In this document: in pieces, positions 11,165-22,735 of the stretch | Layout: each line of letters starts with the position of its first letter | How positions within the stretch are numbered: position 1 is the stretch's first letter | Assembly (NCBI RefSeq): GCF_000002425.4 | Contig: NC_037265.1 | Coordinates: 7,926,767 to 7,990,766, forward strand | Length of the DNA: 64,000 nt | Source: Physcomitrium patens | Lineage: Eukaryota > Streptophyta > Bryopsida > Funariales > Funariaceae | Direction of reading: 5' to 3' | Translations under genes and position numbers: made by a program | The notes under the pieces: model-generated | What the model saw: only the letters and a program-made list of their open reading frames with translations | Told to the model about the DNA's origin: nothing | The model's database searches: none

Positions 11165-11365
11165 CTACAAGAAGGCAATATTGGTTTAGAAGAGGATACT
11201 CTGCAACCTCTAAAATGCCTTAAAACCTTCAAAAAGAGGGATAATCCACTCTCTTCAAGAAAGATAAGACTCCAGTATTATAATAGAAGAAATATTAGTT
11301 TAGAGGAGAATAATCCGCAACCTCTAAAATGCCAACACCTTCAAGTAGAGGGATAATCCACACTG
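11165..11365. repeat. Two-copy tandem repeat (~118 bp period) in family E leader
   Basis: Two adjacent diverged copies share GGTTTAGAAGAGGATA / AGTTTAGAGGAGAATA, then GCAACCTCTAAAATGCC and AGAGGGATAATCCAC. They lie between the E gag start and its LTR, so this is untranslated leader. Confidence 0.65.
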
Positions 11366-11417
11366 TAATAAAAAGAAATTAGCTCTAATATAAAAGATGA
11401 GTGTAGTCTTGACAAAC

Positions 11418-11780
11418 TGTCATGAATTTAGAATACTGGCTGAAAATCTAAATAAAAAACTCAAGAAGAATTGACAAGAATTAGATTAATCAGATGAGTA
11501 CAAGAACAACACTAGAGAGGTGAGTTAGAGCTCCAAGAGGTGTATTGTCGAGACTGAGAGGATCCTTAGTCTCAGTTCATATATATACTACAAGCTAGGA
11601 AGCTTCTTAAGTAGCTTCCACAAACTAGAAAGCTTCTTAAGTAGCTTCCACAAGCTAGGAAGCATCTCAAGCAGCTTCCTCAAGCTTGAAAACTTCTCAA
11701 GTAGCTTCTACAAACTACAAAGCTTCTCTAGAACCTTCTGGAATCTTCTACAGCTTCTTAATATATGTCCTTGATAATAA
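11418..11780 (-). repeat. Family E 5' LTR with a 30-bp minisatellite
   Basis: On the minus strand the LTR appears to start TATCAAGGACATATATT (decayed TGTCA...) near 11,780 and to end ...ATTCATGACA at 11,418. On the leader side, at about 11,380-11,394, TTATATTAGAGCTAA resembles a decayed initiator-Met primer site. A TATATATA box lies near 11,580-11,588. At 11,591-11,740 a 30-bp unit occurs about five times (CAAGCTAGGAAGCTTCTTAA then GTAGCTTCCA). The units carry GAAGCTTC palindromes of heat-shock-element type. Boundaries are less certain than for the other LTRs. Confidence 0.6.
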
Positions 11781-12480
11781 TTACCCTAAATCTTTTTAGA
11801 AGGTTCTGTAATAGATTCCATATGTACCACTATCTTAACCTCAATTTTAAAAGCTTTCCAAAAATAACTCCAACTACATATCTTTATGTGCAAATAATAC
11901 ACCCATCCTATCTATGCCTTGTTATAGTTAGAATCATTAATCAAGAATAGAGCTTTGAAGAGTTCAAAGAAAGAAATGTAATTTCTTTACTTATATCTTA
12001 AGGCACTTATATAAGACAATTTATATATTTACATCGTTTGGATTTTTTTTACCAAATTATTTCTAAATTATTATAATTAACTTTAATTACTATTTTTTTT
12101 TAAATTTTGAAGAGAATAACTTGTAATTTTTTAGAAAGATAGATCATATATTTATTATTCTATAGAGAGTAAGATGATTTGGTATGAAGCAAGGACAAAG
12201 AATTAGTACATCTTTGAATGAAAGGGGGTTTATTGCCAATAAAAATAAAAGCATTATTTTGGATTGCAAGAGCAAAGTGACCATGAAGAATTTAATGCCA
12301 TCTTTTTTAAAAAATAATGCATAATTAAATTTGGCTTTTAATAAGCCTAAATTTATCAAAAGAAGATTTTCAACAAAGTTTTTATAGGTGTTTTAATATA
12401 AATATATTTTCTATCATTTAGAATTAAATATTCAATTTGGAAGTATAATATTGAAGTAATTATTTGAATTTTTGAGCTTA
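11781..12480. other. AT-rich spacer, no gene seen
   Basis: Between the E LTR and the left end of C3. There are short open frames only, with T and A runs. A TTTATTGCCAATAAA motif near 12,229 recurs on the far side of C3 near 31,799, which suggests related older repeat sequence on both sides. Confidence 0.5.
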
Positions 12481-13019
12481 TGTCACAAATATATATAGGT
12501 ACTCTAATAAATATCTATACGAATAGGTAGAAGTATGTAAAAGTAGATAAAAGTAGATTAATTACATAATACCTTCTAAAGAAACTTCTTAAAAACTTTA
12601 TAGACATTGCTTTGACTTTATATGTATTTGTAGTTGATTGGTAGGTTATAAAACTTAGTCAACAAGTTAATTATATATTAGTAGCTTATGAAACAAGTTA
12701 ACTATATAACACAAGTATAAAAAACTTGTCATGCAAGTTGAGATACATCTTATAAAGTCAACATATTTTTAAGGTCCTATAGGACATCGCCATGTAGCTT
12801 CTAATTAAAAGTATACATGGAGGTAAGAGTGAAGTCTTCTTCATTCTTGTCAAAGCCTTTCTAGTCTTTAGTCTTGTTTTAAGATTTTTTAGTCTTCTTG
12901 TTTTTGGCAATAGCTATATTAGTTCAATATTATATCATCTTTGAATGACTTTTTAGTTCCTTTCAGTGATATAAGAGTATATTAAAAAATTTTATTCTTC
13001 AAGATTCATATCTTAGGTA
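12481..13019 (+). repeat. 5' LTR of C3
   Basis: TGTCACAAATATATATAGG start; end decayed to TCTTAGGTA where sister copies read CCTTGACA. Collinear with the LTRs at 31,159, 31,983, 36,677 and 60,249 and with the solo LTR at 2,681. Confidence 0.85.
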
Positions 13020-13256
13020 ATTTTCCAAGAGTGCTAACTTATTGTTTCTATTTTATTTTAAAAGTGAGTAGATTATTCTACTTCTATTATTATATTTTAA
13101 AAGTTGCAGACTATCCATCTTTAAACAAAAAATCTTATTTTCTAACATTGATCTTTTCCTAAAAGAAAGTAGATTACTTCTCTTTGTGGAAATTTTCATT
13201 TGATATTAGAAATTATAAATTACCTTCATCTAATTTAACTTTTTTTTGAATTATCT

Positions 13257-14235
13257 ATGAAAAGAAAGATTATGGATACTATTCTTAGTAGAAGTGAGAA
13301 TAGATTTGTAACTATTGTAGATCTTCATGAGCTTGCCAATACTCTAAGAAAAGAAATTTCACGTATTTTTAACATGAATCATGGACATACTATACCTATG
13401 CCTATAGAAAAAATTCAAAGTTTGTGGCAAGAAGTTGTGCAGTTGAAGGAAGCAAGTAGATTATTCTCGCAACCAAATCCACAGAGTTTTTCTTCTACAA
13501 CTATGGTATGGATAAGAATTAGTATGCTTGAGAAGTTTGATAGAATAAGATTAAAATTTTGAGGATTTTTGCAATAAGTTAAGTTTTATTTAAGGTTGCA
13601 TTCCTTCTAATACTCGAATGGATTTACTCAAGTCGAACTCATAGACATACTTCTATTAAGAAGTTAATTTTTTTGGTTTATGCCTGAAATAAAAAAGGAT
13701 TAGCAATTCCTTTATAATTTGAATTCATTTCTAGAAGTGTTTACAGTCACATTTAGAAAAAATGATCGAGAAAGAATAACAAAGACTTAGCTCTTATCTT
13801 TATAGTAAGGATCACGGTCAACCACCATATATGCTGCTGAATTTCAAAACCTTCCTTGTAATGTGGATTGGAATAACAATGCCCTTATTAATCAATTTTA
13901 ATATAGATTGAAGGATTATATCAAATATTTTTTATTGATAATGTAAAAAGAAAAATCTTTAGAATAATTTATTGCTCAAGCCATTACATGCAATAATTAA
14001 TTATTTGAAAGATATTAAAAAAAAAGTTTTGGATAAAGAAGAATAAGTCAAATAATAATGGTAGCTCCCAAATTTTCAAAAACTCATTTATTAAGGCCAT
14101 AACCAAAATAAATTAATACAATACCTTTCAAACTCCTCACAAAGCAAAAAAAGACTTGACGATATGAAGAAGGCTTAAGCTTATTTTATAGAAAAGCTAA
14201 ATATACTACTCAATATTGTTCAAAGAAATAATGTG
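13257..14235 (+). pseudogene. C3 gag, first part
   Basis: The opening 101 codons (MKRKIMDTILSRSENRF...) match the start of C4 gag at 32,769 and are followed by decayed capsid sequence with several stops. A zinc-knuckle region begins near 14,180 (TACTCAATATTGTTCAAAGA, from an AQYC-like motif) and is cut by the B insertion at 14,236. Confidence 0.75.
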
Positions 14236-15000
14236 TGATTGCTCGTTTTACTTATTCTGGAAGAAACCTCCCAGCATAAACCCGTACAGGGGGATTCGAA
14301 CACGGGGAATGACTAGTTGCTTAAGTGTTCATGTTAGGGTCACACAATCAATTACCTCCTGAATGTATCAACTCTATTTCCAATATCTGAACACACAACA
14401 AAACTATAATCTCTTCCTTCACCTTATCGGTTTCTTCCTTACAGCAATTCAGTCATACCAATAACTGCTATTTCTACAAATATATTCACCCTCATAATCT
14501 TCAACTGTAATACTATGCCCTCACAACTTTCAGCTTACAATTACCCTCATTACAATCACTGGAATTCTTCACACAGAAGTGCCATTCACATTACAGTGTT
14601 TCATACAAACACAGACTCATTCTCTCTGCTGAACTACAATCAGATTTCAACATTCACTCTTTCTTCTTCTCAAATAATACCAATCACATTTCCATTCCAT
14701 AATTCACTTCTCAATATTCAGAAAGTCTCAATCCTCTTATTCAAAGAAAATAACAAAAAAAAAAAAAAAAAAAATAGCACCAAGCTTACCCCGGCTCACA
14801 ACTATCACAGTGATGGCCCTCTAATTAACTTCTATAACTCTTATATATTTTTCCCTAATTCTCCAAATTTTAACTATAATTTTATAATTAATCCCTTTTA
14901 ATAACAAAATCACTCATCCGTCCTCTTGAATTTCCTATTATATGGATTATTAATATATTTTATCAATATCTTTAAAAAATGAATTAATATCTATTCTACA
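14236..15000 (-). repeat. 3' LTR of family B (765 bp)
   Basis: On the minus strand it starts TGTAGAATAG at 15,000 and ends CGAGCAATCA at 14,236. It is collinear with 23,461-25,561 apart from the D insertion. An A run lies at 14,756-14,774. The GTTCGAATCCCCCTGTACGG stretch is shared by all three B LTRs. Confidence 0.92.
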
Positions 15001-15014
15001 TAGCCCCACTCCTA
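15001..15014 (-). other. Polypurine tract of family B
   Basis: Minus strand TAGGAGTGGGGCTA directly before the 3' LTR start TGTAGAATA. The other B copy has GGCAGTAGGGCTA in the same place. Confidence 0.75.
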
Positions 15015-15111
15015 TCTGTGCAACGTCCTTGCAAACATTCAATTGATACCTATCTAAAAATTATCTAACAAAACTCTACAAAAATTGCTATCCCTCTTGC
15101 CTATAAATTAA
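15015..15111. other. Short untranslated region of family B
   Basis: Between the accessory ORF and the polypurine tract; nothing further seen. Confidence 0.4.
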
Positions 15112-16730
15112 TCAATTGTCGCAGTATCTGTTATTGGTTCTACTGATTCCGGTTCCAACTACAAATCTTTGTCCTCCTCCAATCCTTCCATTGGCTCTTG
15201 TCTCAAATGAGTTGAAAGGTCTTCATTGTACTCGCCCAGTTCACAGACTTGAGCTTTCAATTTCAAGATCTGGGCATCTCTCAATTCCAAATGGTATTGA
15301 AAGTGACTCCTCTCTTCTGAAACTTTGAGAACAGGCAATGTTGATACTTGTGCTTCACCAATATTGACTAAATCCTCTGCCAATCTTGTCACTTCGACAT
15401 TCAAGGCCTCAATTTTAGCCCTTAACCACTCTGTTTCACATTTGTATTGGTCACTCAATACCAATTTTTCTTGCGCCAATAACTCGGCCTTTTCTTGTTC
15501 CATTACCAACTGACTCTTTGCTTTTTCTAATTCCAAAATTGAATGACTGCGAATCCGAAATAATTCTTGCCTATGGGTCTCAACCATGCGTTCTCTTTGT
15601 TTGTCCTAAGCTTCCTATTGTTTTTCAATTTTTTGTTCCAATAGTAGCTTGGATTCCGCATTCGCCTGGATGATCCGTTCTTGTTCTTCAATTCTTCGGA
15701 TCTGCTCCGATATCACCTTTTTGCTTGCCTCTAAATCCTGTTTACCACTGCCCTCTACATCCAATGCTTCTACTATATAATGTATTTGCAAAATGTACTT
15801 CAATAGAGCATTTTTAAGATGTACGCCTTCCGATAGTCGGCCTTGTGGAAACGCTAATTGATTGATATCTAACAACGTCGGGACTTCATTCTCCTCCTCC
15901 ACCATCAAACAAATCAGATCTGTTTTCGGTGCCACTAGACGACTGGATTCCCCAATTTCATGTATTACCTTTGTTGTATTGACATTCTGTACCAACGAAT
16001 TCTATTCTCGATGCGGAGGCACTAGCATTGATTCAAAACTTCCCTCTACTAGCGATGTTTGCCGCAATGTGTACGTGATCACAACATACACATAATTGGA
16101 ACATAGCAACGCTATAAACTTCCCTATTTTGCGCTTGACTCTCATTTTTACATGAATACGGGTTGCTACATAAGCTGCTCAATTGAACACCATCCCTTCA
16201 AACGTCCCTACCGCTGCAAACATTAACCGTCTTGACATATATGTATTGTGTCGATACAACTTTAGATGTCTTAGCACGAAGCGTAATCATTCCATGAGCT
16301 CTGGTGTAATTGCCTCAGCCGTTTGCCAACCTTGGTTCTTCTCAAATGATGACAAGCCACCTTTGAAATAACTTCTCCATCGGAAGTCACTAGACTCCTT
16401 AGCATCCACCGCAATCTCTTTAACTGGAAGAAATAGTACTTTTTCGAGGATCTTTTCATCAATATTGATAATGCACCCTTGTACTATGCTCGATCCATCC
16501 TATGGGTCACATTTCGCCATGTATTCCTCCACTAATGCCACATTAATTGAAGGCAAACTATCTGATCTTTCCAAAAATTGAAACATTTGCGCATTTCAAA
16601 AATCTCGTATTCTCCTTGGCATCCAGCAAATCTCCAGCTTCATAGGCTCCATATTGGTAACGATTACTACGGATGGTGGCCCTAAATTACGTTTAGCTTT
16701 CACATTTTGGCTACTTTTCTCTCTGTCCAT
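15112..16730 (-). pseudogene. Accessory 3' ORF of family B, coiled-coil protein of unknown function
   Basis: About 540 codons between integrase and 3' LTR. The ATG at 16,730 opens MDREKSSQNVKAKRNLGPPS. A stop near codon 45 and a frameshift follow, then EEYMAKCDP, EKVLFLPVKEIAVDAKES, FKGGLSSFEKNQGW, ELME and MFAAVGTFEGMVFN blocks, which look globular. After the IHEIGESS and LDINQLAFP blocks (about 15,850-15,970) comes a Glu/Lys/Gln-rich coiled coil (about 15,690-15,330), then LELRDAQILKLKAQVCELGE and an acidic tail. The published-size end is marked by a TAA near 15,112, where the 3,576-4,717 copy reads on for a few residues. No signal peptide or membrane helix is visible. It is collinear over its last ~380 codons with that second copy. 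I do not recognise the family. Confidence 0.8.
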
Positions 16731-17154
16731 AGCTCTCTTTGCACTCTCAATCGCTATGACGCACACTCTTTTAAGCTCTAACCGTCAATACTACACTCCA
16801 ATACTCCGAAACACCTAAAATTGTAACACCAAAAAGAAACAATAACAAAATGCGACACCTAAGAATGACCATATATGGGTGCCCGACTCCTATTCTTTTA
16901 TTTAGTGGTGATAATGACAACATGTTATCCCTACTGTCCATCTCTCACCTCCGTCCCATCTGACACATTAGTAATTACTAACTATCCTTTCAGTCACTTC
17001 TATACCATAACACACTTAATTAGATCTATTCTAAGTACATTCGACGTGACTTCCTCCAGAAATTGAAAACCCATCCCAGGTTTTATATATGATATAATTG
17101 TAATCGGTTCCCATTAATACGGGTATTGAATCGATGACCCATGAAATCCTCCAA
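16731..17154. other. Integrase-to-accessory-ORF interval of family B
   Basis: About 420 bp with no convincing coding sequence on either strand. It could hold a splice acceptor or promoter for a subgenomic message of the accessory ORF, but I see no clear signal. Confidence 0.4.
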
Positions 17155-18423
17155 TTAAACAGATCCATTAGAAAACCCTTCAATCACACGATATGGCTCA
17201 TGCCAACGAACTTGAAATTTGTCTGGAAAATGATTAAACCTGCTATTATACAACAATACTAAATCATTGGATATGAAACTCTTCAGACAGTGTTTATTAT
17301 CATAGTAACTCTTCCACCGCTTTTGAGTTGCTTCAATGTTGAAGAGAGTTGTAGCTCCTATTTTATCCAATTTGTCCAACTTTACCAATCAATATTGGAG
17401 TGATTTCTTATCTCCAAGATATTTATCCAACGTAATGCACAAACTTTGAACTTCCAATTCAATTAGTAATATTGCTTCTTGCCCGTATATCAATTGGAAT
17501 GGTATGGAATTTGTAGTTACTTCATATGCAGTACGATACGCCCACAATACCGCAAATAATTTAGTATTTCAATCTATTCCTACGCCCAAAATTATTTTGG
17601 TTAAAATCTTACATGGAATACCATTGCTCTTTTCCGTCTGTCCATTGGCCCAAGGATGGTATGGGGTTGTTTTTCTATGCTTGATTTCGTATGTATTCAT
17701 CAAGGCTGCTATGGTAGCATTTATGAAATGGGTGCCTCGATCGCTAACCAATTCCTTTGGACATCCAAATCGAGTAATAATATTCTTGTATAAAAAAGTG
17801 GCCATCGTACTGACATTATCATTGCAGGTAGCAATAGCCTCTGCCCATTTGGTTACATAGTCCACGGCGACTAAAATATACCGCTTTTGTCCATGTCTTG
17901 ATGCTGGTGCAATGGGACCAAAAAAATCAATTCTTCATTTTTCAAATGGTGCCTGTGCTAAGATTGGTACTAACGGCATTGCCAAAGTACTCGTGGATCA
18001 ACCAATTCGTTGACAGGGATCACAATGACGAACAAATTGGTGTGCATCAGAAAACATTGTGGGCCACTAATATCCGGCCATTAAAGCCTTGGAAGAAGTA
18101 TTGCCTCCCGCGAAATATCCACCACAACTATCCAAATGACATCCCTCTAGTATTGATTATACTTCACTGGGAAAGATGCAACAGCGTAGAATTCCATCCC
18201 GGCCTTGTTTATACAAGGCGTCTTCCATCATCGTATACGATGCACTTTTTAAAATTAGTCGTTTCTTGAGTTTCTCACTATATGTAGGTAGAAATGTCTG
18301 AAATGTCAGATATTGAATTAATTCACTATAGTCGGTTGTAATCACATCGATGGTAAATAACTGTGCGTCAAAAAGTACATCACTAATAGGCTCATTACCC
18401 AAGATATTGGACAATCGAGACAA
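17155..18423 (-). pseudogene. Family B integrase
   Basis: Minus strand, in order: an N-terminal stretch (18,423-18,157; SEKLKKRLILKS, MMEDALYKQG), a decayed zinc-domain region, then the core at 17,865-17,569 with DYVTKWAEA (first Asp), SDRGTHF (second Asp) and PYHPWANGQTEKSNG (third catalytic Glu kept). The C-terminal module at 17,388-17,155 has NDLVLLYNSRFNHFPDKFQVRW and EPYRVI, a GPF/Y-like block. The three catalytic residues are intact, unlike the integrases of family A and of the 46-49 kb copia. Stops still break the frame. No chromodomain. Confidence 0.88.
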
Positions 18424-19640
18424 GTGAACTGCATTGGCATGTTTCTTTCTTGGTCATACATTGATAGTAAAATTAAATTTTTGAAGTAATAATATCCATC
18501 GAACAATGTGTCCACTCAATTGAGGCTTATTAATCATGTATTTGAGTGCATTATGATCTACATAAAAGACAAATGGATACCCAAGCAAATAGTGCCAAAA
18601 TTTTTGAACCGAGTATATCATATCCAACGCTTCTCATTCAGTAGTAGTGTAATTACATTCAGCAGCCATCAATTACCGACTAACATAATAGATAGGATGA
18701 TCTAGAGCCTGGGCATCCTTCTGACTTAGCACCAATCTAATAGCCACATTGGATGCATCAACATATACATGAAAGGGCTCGGTCCAACGAGAGGCCACCA
18801 ATATTGGTGCATAGACCAATTTTGACTTCAATGCTTCAAAGGCCACGGTACACTCCATGGTCCAAATGGGACTAGTGCCATCTTATGAAGGTTTCTTCAG
18901 TAAGTTTGTTAAACATTGACAAATAACTATAAACGAATGAATAAATTGTCAATAATAATTGACATGGCCCACAAATCCACGAACACCGGAGACCATCTCT
19001 AGGCAGGGTAAGTTCATTATATGCTACATTTTGTCAGGATCCGTAGCAATACCACAGTTGGAGATGATATGTCCCAATAATTTACTGTACGAAATACTAA
19101 ATTGACACTTCTCTGAGTTCAACAATATTCCAAACTTAACTCACCGAGCCAAACATTTGCCCAGACAATTAAGATGATCCTGTTTTGTACTAAATGCACA
19201 AAATTCATCTAAAAAGATCTTTATAAACAGCCAGAGATAGTCTTGGAAGGCCTGAGTCATCACTCTCTGAAACGTGGCTGGGGCGTTACATAACCCAAAA
19301 GGCATCACGCAATAAGCGAATGTGCCCGAATCCGTAGTAAAGGTCGTCTTGAGCTGGTCTTCCATTACAATTTGAACCTGATTATATCCGAAAAATCCAT
19401 CTAGGAACGAATAACATTCATGACCTATTACAGCATCCAATATACTATCCGTGAAGGGCAATGGGAAGTAATCTTTCTTGCTGGCTGCATTAAGTTTTCA
19501 GAAATCCTGACAAATTCGGATTTTCCCATTCTTTTTCGGCACTCACTATTAGGTACCGGGTAAATAAAACCAACCGCAAGAAGCTTGTCCAATTCTTCCT
19601 TCACTATGACAGAATATTTAAGAGTAAGACGATGTTGCCT
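18424..19640 (-). pseudogene. Family B reverse transcriptase and RNase H
   Basis: RT core at 19,461-19,141: YSFLDGFFGYNQ holds the first catalytic Asp, then TTDSGTFAYCVMPFGLCNAPATFQRVM, then IFLDEF where FLDD is expected, so the last Asp of the box is Glu. RNase H at 18,858-18,673 has FHVYVDASNVAIRLVLSQKD with the leading Asp. The part between holds stops (for example near 19,020 and 18,880), and the region upstream of the core toward 19,640 is also broken. Confidence 0.88.
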
Positions 19641-20759
19641 CTACTGTATCGGTTTAGTGTTCTCCTCTAAAATGATATGATGCTCACAGACTTCAGCGGA
19701 AATACCTTTTAAATCATCATAAGTCCAAGCAAAAGCAGATTTATGATGCAAGAAAAATTCGGTCCAGCAGGTCAACTCTTGTTCCTTAGTACGTTTGTAG
19801 ACCTTAATTGTCCGAGGTTCTGCTGTGGTCACTAAGTTGATAGTTTGATATAAAGGTGCAATGACGATGTTCTGTTTCAACTCCCACGTTGGTTTAAAGT
19901 CAGTCGGTAAGTTTGACATGTACAAAGTATTAAATCTTGTGTCCAGGGTACTAATATGGTACACATCATACTTGGTCATCCAATCAATACTAACATAATC
20001 CGAGTTTTTCGAGTCCGTCGGGTATATCAAGTACTCCCCCAAACCTCCACATTGGTACACCACTCCAAGGTGTAGTACTGCCTCTACGGGTGCCTCCATA
20101 ATTGATGCTACTATGTCGTCATCAGAGCTAAGCTCATCATCCGATGTTAATTCAGATGCTGGCAATTGAGACTCCCCTTGATAGTGTACTGGGTACATTT
20201 GTAACACCATTTTGTCTCCGTCCTTGCCAATTATCAAAGTATCCCGATCCCAATCATTCTTGGCCTTTGCTTGATAAAGCCAGGGTCGTCCCAATAAAAT
20301 TGGATACGATAAAGTTGAACATTGTAACCGAAAGATGATATAGTCGATTTCATATGCAATACCGGCAATCATAGTTTGAATACTCAGTAAGATACCCATT
20401 GGTTTAACTCGGCTATGATTTGACATCCATAATACCAATGTCATAGATACTAAGTGTTCCAAATCTAAAGCATCCATTGTATCAACATTCATTAAATTGA
20501 TGCTGAAACCACCATCTACCTGAACACCCGAGAGCATAACACCGTCAATCGAAACATCGATGGTTGGTGCTCCTAGATCAGGATTCAAATTGGCTTCACA
20601 AACTTCTTTATTACGGTGCCTATGCCGTGTTAATGATGAATTCAATGAAGAACGGCACTCTGGTGCGACCGCTAGAAGTTGCTTCATAGAAATAGAAGGC
20701 CGAATAGCGTCTAGATCCTTCAAAATATCATAGGATTCCATATTTAGGATAATTTCCAA
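19641..20759 (-). pseudogene. Family B protease and RT N-terminus
   Basis: 372 open codons. The protease block is LSGVQVDGGFSINLMN, with DGG at the active-site triplet, followed by YPILLGRPWLYQAKA, the flap-distal hydrophobic-Gly block. An acidic spacer (ELTSDDELSSDD) leads to the RT linker with HKSAFAWTYDDLKGIS and HHIILEENTKPIQ, the usual entry to Ty3 RT. This is the longest intact frame of the element. Confidence 0.88.
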
Positions 20760-20792
20760 TGCCTTCTTTCTTTTTATTGGTTTGAGTTTAAC

Positions 20793-21152
20793 TCAGTGAA
20801 GTAAGATATTCTTCCATCTTGGACTCGGAATTGGAACAGCAGCTAGGGCTTCCTTAGAATTCTCGCCCCCGAGAGGATCTTTCAATGGATAGGATGTTTC
20901 TCGGAACTGCGTAGAGATCAAAACTACTTGGAACGGAATCGAAGCCTCCGTAATTGGGACCTCATTGGGTTGTGCCACTGAGTCAGGTCTCATACTGGGT
21001 ACGAAGCCTGTATCAGGACCTGGATTGGATGATCCCCTAATTAGGTCAAATTGGTCTTTCGCATCGAGATTATCCAAATATTGAATTGGTCCTTTTTCTT
21101 TTTGCTGACTTTGGGTAAGAACGGCTTGGACACATTCTACCCGATTTACCAA
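20793..21152 (-). pseudogene. Family B gag-pol linker sharing sequence with family A LTR
   Basis: A 119-codon frame between the last zinc knuckle and protease: DQFDLIRGSSNPGPDTGF then MRPDSVAQPNEVPITEASIP. Its DNA at 20,935-21,080 aligns in reverse complement with the family A LTR near 9,985-10,115 (GACCAATTTGA, ATGAGACCT, CAATG-GGTCCC-ATTACGG, TTCGATT). The A LTR even has a matching peptide in the same frame (TGFLANMRP ... NVVPIT). No catalytic motif here. Confidence 0.75.
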
Positions 21153-21203
21153 AGAATCTTGAGGACCTCGATTTATTTCCTTAATTTTTCCTTGGCTTTG
21201 GAT

Positions 21204-22187
21204 CTACTGATCTCGATTATTGAAATTGAACGGAGCATTACATTGCTCATTCATATGCCCTGACTGCTTGCAATTCCCACAAACTAGTACGTAATCGTCA
21301 CTGGCTCTGGGATTAGAACATTCATTGGCGTAATGATCAATCTGTCTGCAATGGAAACAACAAAGTGGTCTTCTTGCACCTCCATCAGGCATATTGGATG
21401 TCTCCATCGATATATACCTACGAGGCTTGTTCCATATAGGGTTAGAAAATGATCCTAGTTGTCCCGTTGGTAGTGAGAGAACTTGGTTTGATGACATCGG
21501 TGGAGCATATTACTGATACCTCTGCTGCTCCTTACCATAGTTTTGAGGATTTGATGCAGATCCCTGATTAAAATTGGAACTTTGAAAGTTATTGAATACT
21601 CAATTTTATCGATTAAATCAATTTCCATTCCATCCAAACATATTTCCTGTTTGTACTTGATTGACGTCGCACTGGGTTGGTGGGAACATGGTCTGATTAC
21701 TAAATTTTTGTTGTTGTCTTTGCCAATTCCAACAATTTGCTATTAGGTGCTTTCCTCCGCAAATTGTACATTGACCCATTATTTGTGAGGGTGAGAGGCA
21801 TTCTGTTACAAAATGACCGTGGCCCTTACAATTATTGCACCATACATTGGTCCTAGTATTGGTAGGCTTTTGCCTCTTCTCCTTATCTTTGGCCATATTG
21901 ATGGCCATTTCCTCTATTTTCTTCGTCAAATTCAATAACAAGGTTTTATTGGAATCTTTTAGGACTAGCATTATTGATATCTCTGCCTTAGTTAACGCTT
22001 GTTGTTGATACGAAAAATATGGAACATACGTTGTTGTCACGTTCGGTGGTATACCTTGCAATGGGGTGATATTAATTGGCCCCTGAATATTGGTATTGGA
22101 ATTGGCCCCTGTTTCTAACATCCGTGGATAACTATCCACTGATTCGTTCCAAGTCAAATTTTGATATCTATCTTGAACTGGAATCAT
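21204..22187 (-). pseudogene. Family B gag C-terminus with four zinc knuckles
   Basis: Three frame pieces (22,187-21,618; 21,637-21,455; 21,497-21,204). The first has CNNCKGHGHFVTEC (C2-C4-H4-C) and CTICGGKHLIANC (spacing short by one), the last CFHCRQIDHYANEC and CGNCKQSGHMNEQC. Four knuckles exceed the usual one or two of plant Ty3 gags; they would bind the genomic RNA. Asn/Gln/Thr-rich linkers separate the two pairs. Confidence 0.85.
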
Positions 22188-22208
22188 CGTGGCTCTTGCA
22201 ATTAAAAA

Positions 22209-22735
22209 CTAATCACAATGGCATTCCTCCCAAACCTTGGCTCTATTAAAGGACACAGCCATCGTAACGATTTGAGCTTCCTTTACAAATATTTTTAGCT
22301 CTGGTGGATGCAAACCATTGATTAATATGGATAAGATAAATACCTCCGATATTTGATGATTTGACCACTTACTGAGTAGATCAGCCATTCGGCCATAGTG
22401 CAATTCCACCGCCTCCCCTAGGATCATTTTGCTGTTCATTAACCTCTCTCGAAGGCGGTCTTCAAAACCAATTGACCAAAAATGAGATAAAAATGCATTC
22501 TTCAATGCTTCCCAATTCGGAAATTGACCCACTGGTTGGCAGTTGTACCATTCAAATGTCGTGTCTTTTAACGTAGCTGGCAGCCATCGCAATCAAATAT
22601 CTTTAGTTCTACCATTATTAGCTACACATGGTATAAGAAACTGAGACAAATATTGATCAGGATCCGCATCCGAAAATCCCTGAAAAGTAGGTAGTGGCAC
22701 GACACTAGTCGTACGATCGCCTACTACACCCATTT
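22209..22735 (-). pseudogene. Family B gag capsid
   Basis: A capsid-like region. It begins near 22,735 (MGVVGDRTTSVVPLPTFQG, FSDADPDQYLSQFL), has a stop near 22,595, then RWLPATLKDTTFEWYNC, NWEALKNAFLSHF and ELHYGRMADLLSKW blocks to 22,209. This is the classic Ty3 retrotransposon gag layout with the aromatic W-x-x-L and F-x-x-F patterns. Confidence 0.85.

Noticed and set aside
14290..14330. tRNA-like GTTCGAATCCCC motif in the B LTRs
   Set aside because: The bases around it do not pair as a T-arm and no acceptor or anticodon arm is present; it recurs just because the LTR recurs.
14515..14901. 128-codon ORF on the + strand
   Set aside because: It lies wholly in the B 3' LTR, antisense to the element, and runs through an A tract.
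14236..15000. A 1.3-kb deletion in the B 3' LTR
   Set aside because: The size difference between the B LTRs is explained better by an insertion in the 5' LTR, since the extra DNA has TG/CA ends and a 4-bp duplication and is missing from the third B LTR at 4,797-5,493.
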